From Isoetes taiwanensis (Eukaryota; Streptophyta; Lycopodiopsida; Isoetales; Isoetaceae): DNA of 64,000 bases. The notes below the pieces were generated by a model that was not told the DNA's origin, did no database searches, and saw only the letters and a list, made by a program, of their open reading frames with translations. Both the position numbers and the translations under genes were made by a program. The DNA lies in the NCBI GenBank assembly GCA_021234155.1, contig JAJEKV010000011.1, forward strand, positions 19,794,677 through 19,858,676. The letters are read 5' to 3'. The first letter of the stretch is position 1, and each line of letters starts with the position of its first letter. Below are positions 11,890 through 23,745 of the stretch, one piece after another.

Positions 11890-13134
11890 GTAATTTAATT
11901 CCAACATTGAGTTTTGAGTGTAGCGGGCTGCGACAAAATGGGAACAGAGCTGTCAATTCAAATTGGGCACGTAAGCAAAACCTTCTAGTTGTATACCTTA
12001 AGCTTGATTTTACAAAGGCTTATGACAGTGTCAGCTGGTTCATGCGCCGTTGTATGCTAAGATTGGGATTTGGGGAACAATTCACATCAGATATTATGAA
12101 GCTGCATATCTCTGCTCGGATGACTGCTCTATTCCATGGTGAGCCGTCACATGCCTTTTCACTCGGTCGCGGTATTCGCCAGGGATGCCCTTTAGCACCA
12201 TTGCTTTTCACAATTGTTGCAGAGGCTTTGTCACAATTGTTGCAGAGGCTTTGTCACCATTGCAACGATAGAGGGACTTCTCCATGGTCTTGCAATGGAG
12301 GACGACACACAAGAGGTTTGCAATCAATATGCAGACGACATGTTCCTCTTCCTAGTCGCTAATGATGAGAATCTTGCTGCTGCCAAAATGCTTTTAGATA
12401 CTTTTTCACTGACTTCCGATGTTCTTGTGGGGTGGCAGAAGTGTACAGCTTTGTGGACATTGGATAATCCGGCTCCGGCATGTGTTCACGATTATCCATG
12501 GAAATTACTTGCGCATGGACATGCCATCAAGTTGTTGGGGATTCCAGTTGGTATCCATGTTACTATGGGAGCTGCATGGGAGGAGATCATTAGGGGTTTG
12601 GAGAAGCACTTGTTCTGGTGGTCCACTGCTAAGTTGTCTCTTGCGGGTCGCATTACAGTGGCCAAGTCAATCCTTAGTAGTACCCATGTTTATATGGCAT
12701 CCTTGCTGCTAGCCCCACAGATCAAAGTGCGTGAGCTCATTGCAATAGTTCGGAACTTTATTTGGGCGGGTACTGAGGAAGGTGTTGTGGTTAAGGTGGC
12801 GTGGTCGAAGTGCATCCTTCCAAAATGGGCAGGTGGTCTGGGTATGATGGACTTCTTACTGCAGAGCAAAGTGCTTATTTCAAAGTTCATTTGGAGACTC
12901 CTGAATGGTGAGGATGACTCTCCTGATTCACGCCTTCTTAGACAAGCTCTTGGTCACTGTATCCCTCTAGGCAAGAAGGTTGTCAAACCAGTCCTATCTT
13001 GGGCTTTATTTCAGACTCTGCAGCCTTTTCCAAGTGCTTCTCCATTTTTGCGTGGCTTGTTGGCAGCATGGGAGGCGGTCAGACATCTTTTATGGCCTTG
13101 CCCCTCTATCCACACTGCTGCCACCTTGTGGCAG
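11890..13134 (+). mobile_element. Truncated LINE (L1-like), plus strand
   Basis: Open pieces at 11907-12362 and 12214-13284 encode reverse transcriptase YLKLDFTKAYDSVSW, FSLGRGIRQGCPLAPLLF, the catalytic YADD box (about 12330), GWQKCTALW, LLGIPVG, AGRITVAKSILSSTHVYMAS and FIWAGTEEG, then a thumb and connection region to about 13134. A short tandem duplication of about 26 bases at 12210-12262 (CACAATTGTTGCAGAGGCTTTGT twice) shifts the frame between the two pieces. Endonuclease and 3' zinc-binding parts are missing. Homology stops at about 13134, where unrelated purine-rich sequence begins. Confidence 0.85.
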
Positions 13135-14080
13135 CATGTAAGAGCAACTTCACAAGAAAACACAAAAAGATCAAAACACACTTGCAAGGCATTTCTATTT
13201 GGAGCTCATTGTTTAGGTATGAAGACAAATCTTTACACCAAGTTGAAGACCAATGGAGAACATTCAAAGGAGCATTCAAGTTAGCAAAGGTGAGCAAGAC
13301 TTGAGTCAAAGATTGGAAAGCAAGTCAAGAAGAGAAGACCCCTAGTCAAAGATTGGAAGACCCCAAAAGAAGTATGTTGTCTTGAGATTTTCACACTACC
13401 TTAGAAATATTGGCTAAAGAAGGCATTGCTCACATCTATATTGATCCTTCATACCCATTCCTCATTTCATTCATCTCTTTTCCATGGCTCAAAGTTTTTT
13501 TCCCTAGGGCAAAAATCTCACACACCACATATCTCACACATATGCACCATGTACATCACACACACACATCATGATCCATGACCATGCACTTGACAAGTCA
13601 TTAGAAGCACACTCTCTCTCTAAAAAAAGAGATAGAAAGAGAGAGAAGCTCCACTAGCCCATTACATGACCAATTCAAGACCAAAGCATGGGGCAAAGAT
13701 CAAATCCCAAAGGTCCAAAGTTGACTAAGTTGAAAGAAATCAACATCTAGTGCCATCTCACCAAGTCACCCAACACGTGTCACCCACACCTTGTCACACT
13801 TCATCAAGATTTTACCTAGGGAAAATTTCTTTGACACCTTGCCTTCCACCTCACCATGCCACATCATCAGCATTTGCGTAGTCATCTCACATGTGCCACA
13901 TCCCCTTGTACACCATGGAAAAAAGACCCAAAAATGAAGTGATTATTTTCAAAATTTGTTTTTTCCATCTGAAAGCCCATAAAAAATCATGCAAAATGGT
14001 GGTCAAAGATTTCTACTTTGACCACATCTAGCCCTAGTTTTGGGAGTTATCGGGATGCGCGCCATACCCTAGTTGTACTG
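13135..14080. other. Non-coding sequence upstream of the gypsy pol
   Basis: No coding frame is recognised. A small hairpin of CTCTCTCT and GAGAGAGA arms lies at 13612-13653, and AAAGATTGGAA is repeated around 13309-13355. The start of the gypsy homology near 14085 is abrupt, so this may be the junction of a truncated element. Confidence 0.4.
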
Positions 14081-14148
14081 ATATTTGGCTTAAACTACCA
14101 GTTGAAAAGAAGGACAAAACCATAAGAATATGCATTGATTACAGGGAT

Positions 14149-14940
14149 TTGAACAAGGCAACAATAAAAGACTGCTATCCTCTACCTTTTCTTGAAGAAG
14201 TGTTGCAGGCAGTTGCAGGAAAGGAGGTATACTCATTTTTGGATGGTTTCTTGGGATTTAACCAGATTAGCATCAAGGAAGAAGATCAAGCCAAGACATC
14301 TTTTGTCACGCCATGGGGAACTTTTGCCATGAAGAGAATGCCCTTTGGGCTCATGAATGCATCTGCCACATTTCAGAGAGCAATGGATACCATTTTCAAG
14401 GATATGGATCCTAAATCATTCAGAGTTTATCTGGATGATCTGTGTGTCAATACCAAGCTAGAAGATCACATGACTTATCTCACACAACTATGTTCTTTGT
14501 GGAGAAAAGGAGGAGTGAGTTTAAACCCTAAGAAATGCGTCTTCTTTTGCTCAAAAGGGAATCTACTTGGACACGAGGTCTCAAATCAGGGGATTCAGGT
14601 GGCAAAAAGTAAGATCCAAGCTCTTAGAAACTTAACACCACCCAAGACTATCAAACAAGTTAAAAGCTTTCTAGGCGTGACAAGCTTCTTAAGGATGTAT
14701 GTGCCACATTTCTCTCACACAGTTCATCCCATTACAAACTTGACCAAGGGAAAGAAGTTCTCAAAAAAGGAAAGCAAGTTCATACCTATAGAGTGGACAG
14801 AAGCATGCCAAACTTCCTTTGAATCAATCATTGAGGCCATTTGCAAATCAACCTTGCTCAAGCCACCAAACTTGTCTGAGCCCTTTCAACTTGAGTGTAA
14901 CCAAAAAGGCTGTGGGCCTTGCCGTGATGCAGGAGGATGA
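14149..14940 (+). pseudogene. Gypsy reverse transcriptase and partial RNase H
   Basis: The frame is open for 263 codons and continues upstream of the first ATG to about 14085 (ICIDYRDLNKATIKDCYPLP). It includes the FVTPWGTFAMKRMPFGLMNASATFQRAMD block and the catalytic box YLDD (about residues 94-97, near 14430), so the polymerase core looks intact. RNase H begins with FQLECNQKG and is then lost to a frame change; remnants such as FSSKIWSDTE and VQDYDIDIQVTFKSKD continue in another frame to 15214. RNase H is much shorter than normal because of an internal deletion. Confidence 0.85.
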
Positions 14941-15201
14941 CATTGTAACTTTCTCCAGCAAAATATGGTCTGATACTGAAATGAGGTCTTGCTGCTTTGG
15001 ACACCTGATCCAAAGCAGCAAGACTCAAGTGTACATAGAGCAAAATCCACTGCCCCTACTCTTTGCAAAGAAGCCACAAAAAGCCAAGCTATGCAGGTGG
15101 GCCTGCAGAGTGCAAGATTATGACATAGACATTCAGGTAACTTTCAAATCTAAGGATCCCAGCTCTTATCTTACTGATGTTTTGTTTAAGCATGAAGACA
15201 C

Positions 15202-16656
15202 TTGGAGGATCTAGATAGCACTCACATGGAGGCTACAATTAATCTACTTGAGGAGGAGAACTGGCAACAAGCAATTAGAGAGTACCTTGAAAGTGGAGAG
15301 CTGCCAAAGAATCAGAACCCGAGCCAAAACAGGAGATTCAAGGACAAGGTAAAAAAATTCAGGCTAATTGGTGATGTTTTATGCAGAGTAAACAAAGAAG
15401 GTGTCTTGTTAAGGTGTGTGGACAAGTTTGAGGCAGAATTGGTGTTAAAAGCTTGTCATGAGGGCGTATGTGGAGGTCACTTTGCTGCAGACACAACTGC
15501 CAAAAAGATACTCAGGTCAGGTTACTATTGGCCCTCAATCTTCAAGGACTGCTTTGAAAACATTAGAAGTTGCCACAAATGCCAGATATTTGGAAAGAGA
15601 ATCCTCCAGCCTGCTCCACTGACAGCCATAATATCTCCAGGGCCCTTTCAAGTCTGGGGATTGGATTTTATAGGGGCTATAGATCCCCCTTCTTCTGCTC
15701 AGCATGAGTTTATACTGGTAGCTACAGATTATTTCGCAAAATGGGCAGAAGCTGTGCCATTGAGGCAAGCAAATGCCATAACCACAGCCAGATTCCTTCA
15801 TGAAAATATCTGTGCCAGATTTGGCATCCCCTTGAAGCTAATATCAGATAGAGGTTTACAATTTGTCAATGAAGTGATTGAGCAGCTACTCTGCACCCTC
15901 AAGATCAAGCACACAAAGAGTTCAGCATATTATCTCCAAGGAAATGGTCAGGCAGAGTCAACAAACAAGGTAATCAAGTCAATTCTGCAAAAAATAATAA
16001 GCACGTCCAAAAAAGACTGGCACTTGAGATTAACTGATGCATTATGGGCCTATAGAACTACTATAAAGTATACCAGAATGGCACACATTATTAACCTCAA
16101 GATGGAAGATGCTCTGCAAGACAGGTTTATTAGGTTGATGCAACTTGAGGAGCACATGTATGATGCTGAAAATGCAATTTTACTGAAAAAGGCTAAGGAT
16201 GTGGCAGCATTCAAAGCTGCTCACAGATTACAAGGTACCATGAAAATAGGAGAACTCGTATTGAAATGGAACAAGGCTAGGAGCGCTGGTATTCCCTTTG
16301 GTCCTGCTGTGTTTTGGTTTATGGGAAGAAGGAAAGCTAGCTTGAACAAAGCCACCATTCTTAAGTTACAGGAAGAAAAAAGGATGGCAGAGAAAAGGAA
16401 GAGTGCTTTTGTTTTTCACAAACCTGCTAAGGCCAGGAATGCCCCTGCTACCAATCTATTACCAGAACTTGAAGGTGAAGCCAGCTCTGGGTTGGCTGCA
16501 CATATCCCTGTTCATAAACTGTTAGATCCTGTTGTTGGTGCGCAAATGGCGGTTGTTCCTGAGGTTTTGCTCGATTCTACTGTTCCTTCTATCCCTGAAG
16601 TTGCTCAACTCAATTCGAGTGTCCCTGCTGTCGATCCATCTCAGGTTTGGTTGTAG
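15202..16656 (+). CDS. Gypsy integrase with C-terminal extension
   Basis: An open frame of 484 codons. Residues about 65-130 hold the H2C2 zinc finger (ACHEGVCGGH ... SCHKCQ). The catalytic core shows all three acidic residues of the DDE triad: GLDFIGAID (near 15660), ISDRG (near 15845) and QAESTNK (near 15955). After the core come RLMQLEEHMYDAE and GELVLKWNKA, the usual C-terminal DNA-binding region. The last 100 residues are low-complexity and rich in Ala, Pro and Val. This is the best-preserved gypsy segment, but it is cut off from reverse transcriptase by a frame change, so it is probably not expressed as a normal polyprotein. Confidence 0.85.
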   Translation: MEDLDSTHMEATINLLEEENWQQAIREYLESGELPKNQNPSQNRRFKDKVKKFRLIGDVLCRVNKEGVLLRCVDKFEAELVLKACHEGVCGGHFAADTTAKKILRSGYYWPSIFKDCFENIRSCHKCQIFGKRILQPAPLTAIISPGPFQVWGLDFIGAIDPPSSAQHEFILVATDYFAKWAEAVPLRQANAITTARFLHENICARFGIPLKLISDRGLQFVNEVIEQLLCTLKIKHTKSSAYYLQGNGQAESTNKVIKSILQKIISTSKKDWHLRLTDALWAYRTTIKYTRMAHIINLKMEDALQDRFIRLMQLEEHMYDAENAILLKKAKDVAAFKAAHRLQGTMKIGELVLKWNKARSAGIPFGPAVFWFMGRRKASLNKATILKLQEEKRMAEKRKSAFVFHKPAKARNAPATNLLPELEGEASSGLAAHIPVHKLLDPVVGAQMAVVPEVLLDSTVPSIPEVAQLNSSVPAVDPSQVWL

Positions 16657-16659
16657 TAA

Positions 16660-18240
16660 TTTTTATGTTGATCTTCATATCTTTTGCCCTGACCTCTTTT
16701 ATCTGGCCATTTCCCATTCTGAACTCTAAGTTTCTTGCTGACCTGTCTTCTCTAATTTTATAACCCCTTTTATTGTCTTGTTCCTTTCTTAAGCTCAGCT
16801 ATTTTTCCTTCTTCTGATTGCTTAATGTGTCCTTGTTTCCTGGGGTTTCTATTATATCTATTTTTGTTTCCTTGATCCTTGTCTTCTCTTAACGGTTCTG
16901 ATTTCTTTAGTTTAATATTTATCCTCTGATTTTTAGTTAAATGTTCCTCTAAGTTCTACCTCCCTTTGATCTTCTTAGATCTAGTTCCTCTTGTGTACAT
17001 TTTGTATTTCTTTCTGGTTTACCTTATTTTCGGTACTCTCTTTATTTCTTGTTTTCTTATTTCTTATTTGCAATCTCTTTTTGAACTCATACTCTTATAA
17101 TTTTTCCGTTTCAACTATTTTCATGTTTAAGTGTAGTTTCCATGATAACTGCTGCTAAGTTTCTCTAACCTATTATTTGTGTACTAAGTTCTTATGGTGA
17201 AGGGCGATAAGCCGGCTTTAGTCCATTGCTTACCTGCTACCCAGGTATTAACAACCATTCTAATGCTTGTTTAATGTCTTGTGGTGCAGGTAACCGGACT
17301 AAACCCTCCATGCTTTGGCTTGGTATGTTTCGGGGGCACTGTTGGTGCTGTTTTCTGCTGGATTCAACTATATATGGTGTTGCTAGAATGTTTTTGCTGA
17401 AACTCTATTGGTGATATTCTACATACTCGGGTTTAAGAAGACTTATTTTCATAGTTCTCTTTTTGTGGTGAAATTCATATGTTAAGATATACTGCTCTTT
17501 ATATTTCTGTCTTGAAATATACTCTGTTATTTCATCTTGATATTTTACTTTCTATAAAAAATATTTCTACTTCCATTTCCTGTTATTTGAGGTTTATGTT
17601 TCTCTTTTCTCTATCTTCTATTATGTTCCCTTCCCGTTATTCTCTACATTTTTCTTTTCTTGCTTATTCTATGTTCTATTTCCTTTGTTTCTTTATTTTT
17701 CACCTTTCATTTCTGGCCTACTTTCGTCCTTTCCTTTCTCTTTTTTATTTTATCTTAGTCTTGATACTTTTATTCTATCTTTTATCTCTTGTTACCTTTC
17801 TGTTTTCCTTTTGAAATTCTTCTTCTTCTTTCTTGTAATATGTTTTACCTTGGTTGTTTCTATAGTACTTTGTTATTTGAGGTTTATGTTTCTCTTTTCT
17901 CTATCTTCTTTTATGTTTCTTTCCCTTTATTATCTACATTTATTTTTTCTTGCTTATTCTGTGTTCTATCTCCTTTGTTTCTTTATTTTTTACCGTTCAT
18001 TTCTGGCCTATTTTCGTCCTTACCTTTCTCTCTTTTATTTTGTCTTAGGCTTGATACTTTTTTTCTATCTTTTGTCTCTCTTTTTACCTTTCTATTTTCC
18101 TTTTGGAATTCTTCTTCATTTTTCTTGTATTATGTTTTACCTCGGTTGGTTTTATGGTACTTTGGTCCTGTCTTTATCGTTTATGTCTAGTACTACATTC
18201 TTTTATTTCTTTTAGTACCCTTTACAAGGCCTAGATGGAT
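16660..18240. repeat. Pyrimidine-rich tract with 290 bp tandem duplication
   Basis: For about 1.5 kb the plus strand is dominated by T and C. Within it, a unit of about 290 bp occurs twice head to tail, at 17581-17870 and 17871-18155, each starting TGTTATTTGAGGTTTATG and ending near a TATAGTACTT-like sequence. The long open frames across it (17479-18215) are rich in Phe, Leu, Ser and Tyr only because of the base bias; I do not call them genes. It follows the gypsy integrase directly and may be the element's 3' non-coding region. Confidence 0.75.
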
Positions 18241-18356
18241 TTTATGCACCATGATCTATCTAGGGTTGCTCGTGTATAGACTTTTCATTTCAAATGGGAT
18301 GACTAGTCTTAAGAGCCTGATTTTCTAGTCTTAGACTTGTTTATTTCAGACTGGGG

Positions 18357-18417
18357 GTTTTTTTTTTTTTTTGAGGGTAAGAGTGTGTTTTTTGTTATTA
18401 ATAATAATAATAATAAA
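18357..18417. repeat. Poly-T run and AAT microsatellite
   Basis: A run of about 15 T at 18359-18374 and an AAT repeat at 18399-18417. On the minus strand these sit just after the stop codon side of the LINE fragment at 18632-19564 and probably belong to its 3' tail. Confidence 0.7.
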
Positions 18418-18631
18418 GATAAAGAGAGTCCCTAGTGGGACAAATAGGAAGCATTAGGGCTATTATACAGGTTCTCTATGCATCAATGATGTGTGTACTA
18501 AAGGAAGTCCTATTTCCACAACAACATAATGGTAGAGAGACCCCATCTGGTCAGTTACTCAGATTGCTTCCTCCACTAAACTCAGATTGTTCCACCATTA
18601 AATCTATCATGAAAGTCTAGGTCCTCAGAGC

Positions 18632-19564
18632 TCATCCAGTGGCACTTAAAGTAGTTATAGATCCTTCAATCTTACCAATTCTGTCCAATCCCTTATTGTA
18701 ACTCATCCCCATCTTCCTATGGTGGGACAATGCCATTAAAGCAACTTCCTTATTATTGAAGAGTCTTTTAAGTTTCTCAATAGAGATGGATTGCCCCCCC
18801 AAAGTGACATCACACCGATGTCTCCATATACTCCAGAGAGCCACGCTAACCAGGGAAGCATCAATACAATCCCTGTCCAAGATCATAACAACGTTCGGCC
18901 ACCCAAGTTGGTGTATACGTAGTCTAATAATAGGGCACACCCAATACCAGAATTCAATAATTTTTGGACAGAAGAAGAGATGTGAAAGAGATTCGCTAGC
19001 CTGGCACCCAAGAGGACATTGGTCTGTAGACACAATTCCTCTATGGACCAGCTTCACTTTAGTGTTGAGACCTCCTTGGAGAGCCTCCCATCTAAAAAAT
19101 TGTATTCTCCTAGAGCATAAGGTTTTCCAGGAATTTGCTAAGAGGAGCTTAGCCACTGATCCATTCACTTGAAGCCTAGCCTCTGCTTTAAGAGGAGAGT
19201 CATCACAAAGGGACCGATAGATACTTGCAACATTGTATGTCTCCTTACCTGCACAAGACCACTTTTCCTCAGGACCAGTAGCCCCTGAGAGAAGCTTAAC
19301 ATTATCTAGAATTTTGCGTAGTATCTTTCTATCTCCCTCCCCTACTCTTTGCACTTTGAGTCTAAATTCCATCCAAGAGATCCATCTATCATTTTCCCAA
19401 AGATGCTGCAATTTTAAGATCCCATGGTCTCGCCATTTCTTAAAGATGCGAGGATGAACTAATGCCAAGGGACGTCCATTCTCTTCCCATACATAAATGT
19501 TCCAGAATATACTGGCTTTTCCAGCCTCTTGAGGTATAGTCAAGGGGGAGCATACTGTTTGCAC
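18632..19564 (-). mobile_element. 5'-truncated LINE: ORF2 C-terminus with zinc-binding domain
   Basis: A single open frame of 310 codons encoding only the end of a plant LINE ORF2. Residues about 100-210 match the reverse-transcriptase zinc-binding domain: a WxxxLxxR-like stretch (RRIQFFRWEALQGGLNTK), then CPLGCQASESLSHLFFCP, the C-x3-C ... H ... C ligand set, followed by a tail with VALWSIWRHRCDV. LINEs often insert as 5'-truncated copies, which fits. The intact frame suggests it is younger than the other LINE pieces here. No full-length partner is in the window. Confidence 0.85.
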
Positions 19565-19569
19565 TCATT

Positions 19570-21910
19570 GTTAACATTTTGTGTAGTTGCACATACATAA
19601 TCTCATTGCAAACAATTTGTCTTGTTTGCATCACTGCTCCCACAAAATGGTTATAGATACAACCCATTTCAAATTTCTTGGTCATTTCTCCCTCTACTTG
19701 CATAATTTGCAATGCAAGTAGTCCAAACGGGCTTCAAATGTTGTCTAACACGGGTTTAGAAAATGCTCTTCATGGGGGATTGGTTGATGAGATAAAAGTG
19801 TAAATGGTGTATTTTTGCATGCTATGTGTTGAAGAATAATATGTCGTTCCTTTTCCATGTAGCAACGTCATTTTCTTAACATCCTTTCAATCCCCATTGC
19901 AACAAGCCCAAAGGACATTAATATTTTTATCTTATCTTACAGGGATGCTAATGGCATGGCACAATACACCTTTGGCACTTTGTTCATCTAGCCTCTACGT
20001 TTACAATTTGGGATAAGACAAACATATAATACAATAAACTATACTCGATCTAGAAAGAAATTACCTTCTCACACTTCCATTGTAATTTTTTTTTTTTCCT
20101 TCATTCATTTGTACCCTTATGTCTCCACCTCTGCCTCAAGCCTGCCCTACTGCTAGTTTTGTACAAAAAGTTTGTCTAGCTTGAGGCCATATATAATTTT
20201 ATGTCACGCTCTCATGTGTCACAACACATGGTTATGGATATTTATACGTTTTTTAAAAGATCTCAATCTAATCACTTATTCCCCATGCATAAAGCCAAAA
20301 TAAGGTATTATGGACCCTATACTCCAAGTCTTTATGGGAACACATTTGGTTTTTAGTCTTGACAAAGGTGGCATTCCCATATTGCTTCCTTTTATAACAA
20401 TTGGTGAAAATACAAGCATTGTTTGGAATGGGTTATTATGAGGCCTTTGCCATTTTGATTTAGAAGAGAGCAAGGAACGTTTGAAGTGTTTATGCACATT
20501 ATTATGCAACATGCGAAGTCATAGCTATTCTAAAACTTGAGGACATGAAGATATACCAGAGTTCAAGTCAAGTTTGTACCATTAAAAACCTATACATTCA
20601 CGTCATCTTCAATATAGTTAGCAAGATTTACTTTCAATGAGCTTAAAAATGACAAAAAGTAAAAAAATTATGAGAAAACATAACCAAATTTGGGCAAGTT
20701 CTTCATCCAATTGAATAGCAACGCAAAACAAGTAGCTTCTTCGTTATAGTGTTGTGTAAACTTTACTCAACATATTCTACTTTTTACTTAACAATTTAGT
20801 AAATGTCTAAACTATCTCAAGAATTTTGATAATGGTAGTAATGATTCCCGTTCAGTCTCTCTCCTCCAAGTGGACGATAAAAATCAATTCAAGTCAATTC
20901 CAGGTGAGATTACTAATCTCAAAGGCTTACTCTCATAACATATACTCAATTATTTCTTTTTTTCCCGTCCATTTATTTTCACTCTTCGTTTCTCAAGGGG
21001 CTCTACCTAACCCTTTCCCCAAGCCTGCCTTACTACTAGTTTTTTGTTTTTTCTTCACAATCGCATGTAGTTATCTTCAATCTAATATCTCGATGGGCAC
21101 ACTAGTAACAAATGAGGGTGATAAAACAAAAATACGTAAAAAGAGATCAAAATATTGTGCCTAAATTGATAAATTGGACAATGTCATAGAGGGTAAGGCA
21201 TCCCAAAAACCACTCATATAAAAGGGCTTTGAAAGAGTTGTCTAAATAGCATTATATAATACCGTCAACTAAAGCATAACCTCTTTGTGAATACAAGAAT
21301 CCCATTATACATTTTTGGAAATATCAATTACTACTGCAAATACTTTCATGATGACAGGCTTATGGAGGGAAAATTGTCAAAATTGGTTGTCCATATGGTC
21401 AGTTTAACATGATCTTTTTGGCTTAAACTTCAAAATTATCCTGTTATTCATCAGCTTAAATAGAGTTAGCATTACCAAAAATGTAAAGAATCAATGTTGT
21501 CGAGGCCACAACAATATTTGCTGTCTTATATATCTACAAAGAAGCAAAGAGCTAGCGTCCACTCTTGCACATTGAAACAATAAAAATGTCATTTTTATAA
21601 GTGTGTCCATGATGGACCCCTAATGGATGACTCTAGATTTGCCTGGTGGCTAGATCTATGTCAAACTGATAGGAAAGCCATGATTGATTTGAAAGTGTGC
21701 AATGGTGTACCGTTTCTAATAAAGGCTCTAACCCTACTGTTGGCCGCTTTAAAATTATGAAAGTCAACATAGTTCTATTCAGTTATGAGACACAAATTTG
21801 AGCAACAGTATATTGTAAATATTATGGAAAGTTTGCCATTATGTAGTTGCAAATTAGCTATAACGTTATTGCAACAATAATTTTGAAATGCATCAGATTG
21901 ACAAAAACAT
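19570..21910. other. No gene recognised; intergenic
   Basis: AT-rich sequence with short open frames only. I see no splice-bounded exon, no terminal repeats and no family motif. Confidence 0.4.
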
Positions 21911-21912
21911 GA

Positions 21913-22121
21913 TATCATTTTGACGAAGACCTTGACATTATGGTCTTGACACAATTTTGACAGAAGAGAAAGATCTTGTTTCGAGAAAGTGGTGCTTGTC
22001 ACAAACTAGTCACTACCTCATTTTGACGAAGACCTTGACATTATGGTCTTGACACAATTTTGACACAAGAGAAACGTCTTGTTTCAAGAAAGTGGTGCTT
22101 GTCACAAACTAGTCACTACCT
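21913..22121. repeat. 103 bp tandem duplication
   Basis: Two head-to-tail copies of a unit of about 103 bp. The segment CATTTTGACGAAGACCTTG starts at 21916 and again at 22019. The copies differ at only a few positions, so the duplication is fairly recent. Confidence 0.85.
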
Positions 22122-22573
22122 CGATGCATTGACACTATAGCCTCATCCTCTCGTAGTGGATGTAGCTGACCTGACCTCGATAGATACACACAACTGGGCC
22201 ATCAGGTGTTGATGCAAACTGTAATGGAGATTGAAGAGCATATCCTCCATTATGCTCTGTTTAAAAGAACTAGACCTAGACAATCAGAAGAAAATGTATC
22301 TGATGATTGCAACACCCCTGATTGACTGCTTTTAAAGCCTGATTTAGGTTCCAGTTTGAGATAAAGAGGTCGACTTATTTGCTTATAATACCGTGAAGGC
22401 AAAATAATATAGAATTGAAAGTATTGGATAGTATCAAATGCCATGCGTGCACACACTCGAATTACATGTGTTTTTGGATGGGGCCTATAGAGGCAAGATC
22501 TAATTTTGTTTCAAAAGTTATCAGAGTAGTTTGCTAATCTTTTCAAAGCACTAACATACTTGCTATTGTTTAG

Positions 22574-22735
22574 GCGAAACGTCATCAATGGAATGTGTCT
22601 GTGCCATTGAAGACAGATGGATCCGAATTTGATCGCCTAGAACCAAAACACTACTCCAAAACTGGCAAAAAGATGTGCTTCAACAATGTACAATGGGCTT
22701 TCAAAAATAAAACGAGCTCTTTCTACGCATCTTTC
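22574..22735 (+). other. Possible exon, unassigned
   Basis: After an acceptor-like TTGTTTAG the sequence stays open in one frame for about 54 codons (AKRHQWNVSVPLKTDGSEFD ... NNVQWAFKNKTSSFYASFW). It ends where a hairpin element begins at about 22737, so any downstream donor may have been lost. It could be an upstream exon of the gene at 24610-41363, but I cannot link the two. Confidence 0.25.
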
Positions 22736-22736
22736 T

Positions 22737-22832
22737 GGATAAGGGAAAGGCCCCCGCTTTTTTTACGCCGGAAAGCGCCGACGGAGGCCCGCTTTGACCG
22801 CGAAAAAAAAAGCCGTGGGCCTTTGCATTAAC
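22737..22832. mobile_element. Fold-back (hairpin) element
   Basis: The arms 22737-22778 and 22791-22832 are imperfect inverted repeats (AGGGAAAGGCCCCCGC against the complement of a GGGCCTTTGCATTAACG-side arm). The outer arm sequence AAGGGAAAGGCCCCC is also found at 62580, so these are two members of one small family. There is no coding capacity, and target duplications could not be defined. Confidence 0.6.
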
Positions 22833-23676
22833 GTAAAGGTACGGTTGGACCACTCCGACGTCGCCACGTGTACTGCATCAGGCAAAAACAACGGAATGTC
22901 AAGTAAAAAAATCAGAAAGGAGGGTAAAAGCGACAGAACGTCGCGTAAAAAAACAGAAATGAGAGTAAAATTCTTGGGCTACTTTCGGTGTTTGAAAAAG
23001 GGACACCTGTCATGCATCTATTGGACAGGACAGCTGAATGTGGGACAACCATCCTTTACGTATGTAAAAACGGGAGAGTAGATCCCTGCAATCTGTTACT
23101 TGAAGAGCATATGAATTTAGAAACTAAGTGAGGAAAGGACATATTTTTTTTGCTCTTATCTCTAAACATCCATTCAACATATTCTAAGCTCTCTACAAAC
23201 GGTGCCTTTTTTGGCTCCCGAAATCGGGGTCTCGCGCGGACCAAAATCGCTTAAGCGATTTTGGGAAAATCGCTTAAGCGATTTTCAAAAGGGGAAAGTG
23301 AAATTTTCACTCTCCGTCACGAAAAGGGATCACCGCCGTGGGTTTTAAAAAAAACCGCCTGTGGGTTTTAAAAATTGAAAATCGCTTTTTTATTTTCAAA
23401 AGTCACCAAGACGCGATATGTCAATACCGACGCCACCGAAAAAAAAAAAAAAAAATTGCTTAAGCGATTTTTCCAATGCCCAAAAAAAAAAAAAAAAAAT
23501 TGAAAATCGCTTAAGCGATTTTGAATTCAATATAAAACAAAGCCTGCGGGTGTACCATATCGTGAAAGGTCTTGGCCGATCCGCCTTCAGAGTACCGCTC
23601 AGAAGTTCCCCGAAGTTCTCCCTGCATAGTGCAGCTTGTTTGATAGGGTTTGTTAGAATGAAGCACAATTTCTTGG

Positions 23677-23745
23677 AATGTAGAATGTAGGTTAATGTAT
23701 GCCGGGAATGTAGAATGTAGGTTAATGTATGCCGGGAATATGCCG
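23677..23745. repeat. 30 bp direct duplication inside the Mutator-like element
   Basis: GTAGAATGTAGGTTAATGTA followed by TGCCGGGAAT occurs twice head to tail, with a third partial TGCCGGG after it. Confidence 0.85.

Larger units (their letters stand above)
14085..16656 (+). mobile_element. Ty3/gypsy retrotransposon pol fragment
   Basis: In order: reverse transcriptase (14085-14800), a shrunken RNase H (14800-15200) and integrase (15400-16100) with a C-terminal extension. This order (RT, RNase H, integrase) defines Ty3/gypsy elements. Gag, protease, primer-binding site and both LTRs were not found, so the element is incomplete. A long pyrimidine-rich tract follows on the 3' side. Confidence 0.85.

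Noticed and set aside
17479-18215. Long open frames that look like membrane proteins
   Set aside because: They arise from extreme T/C bias in a duplicated pyrimidine tract and lack any motif or splice context.
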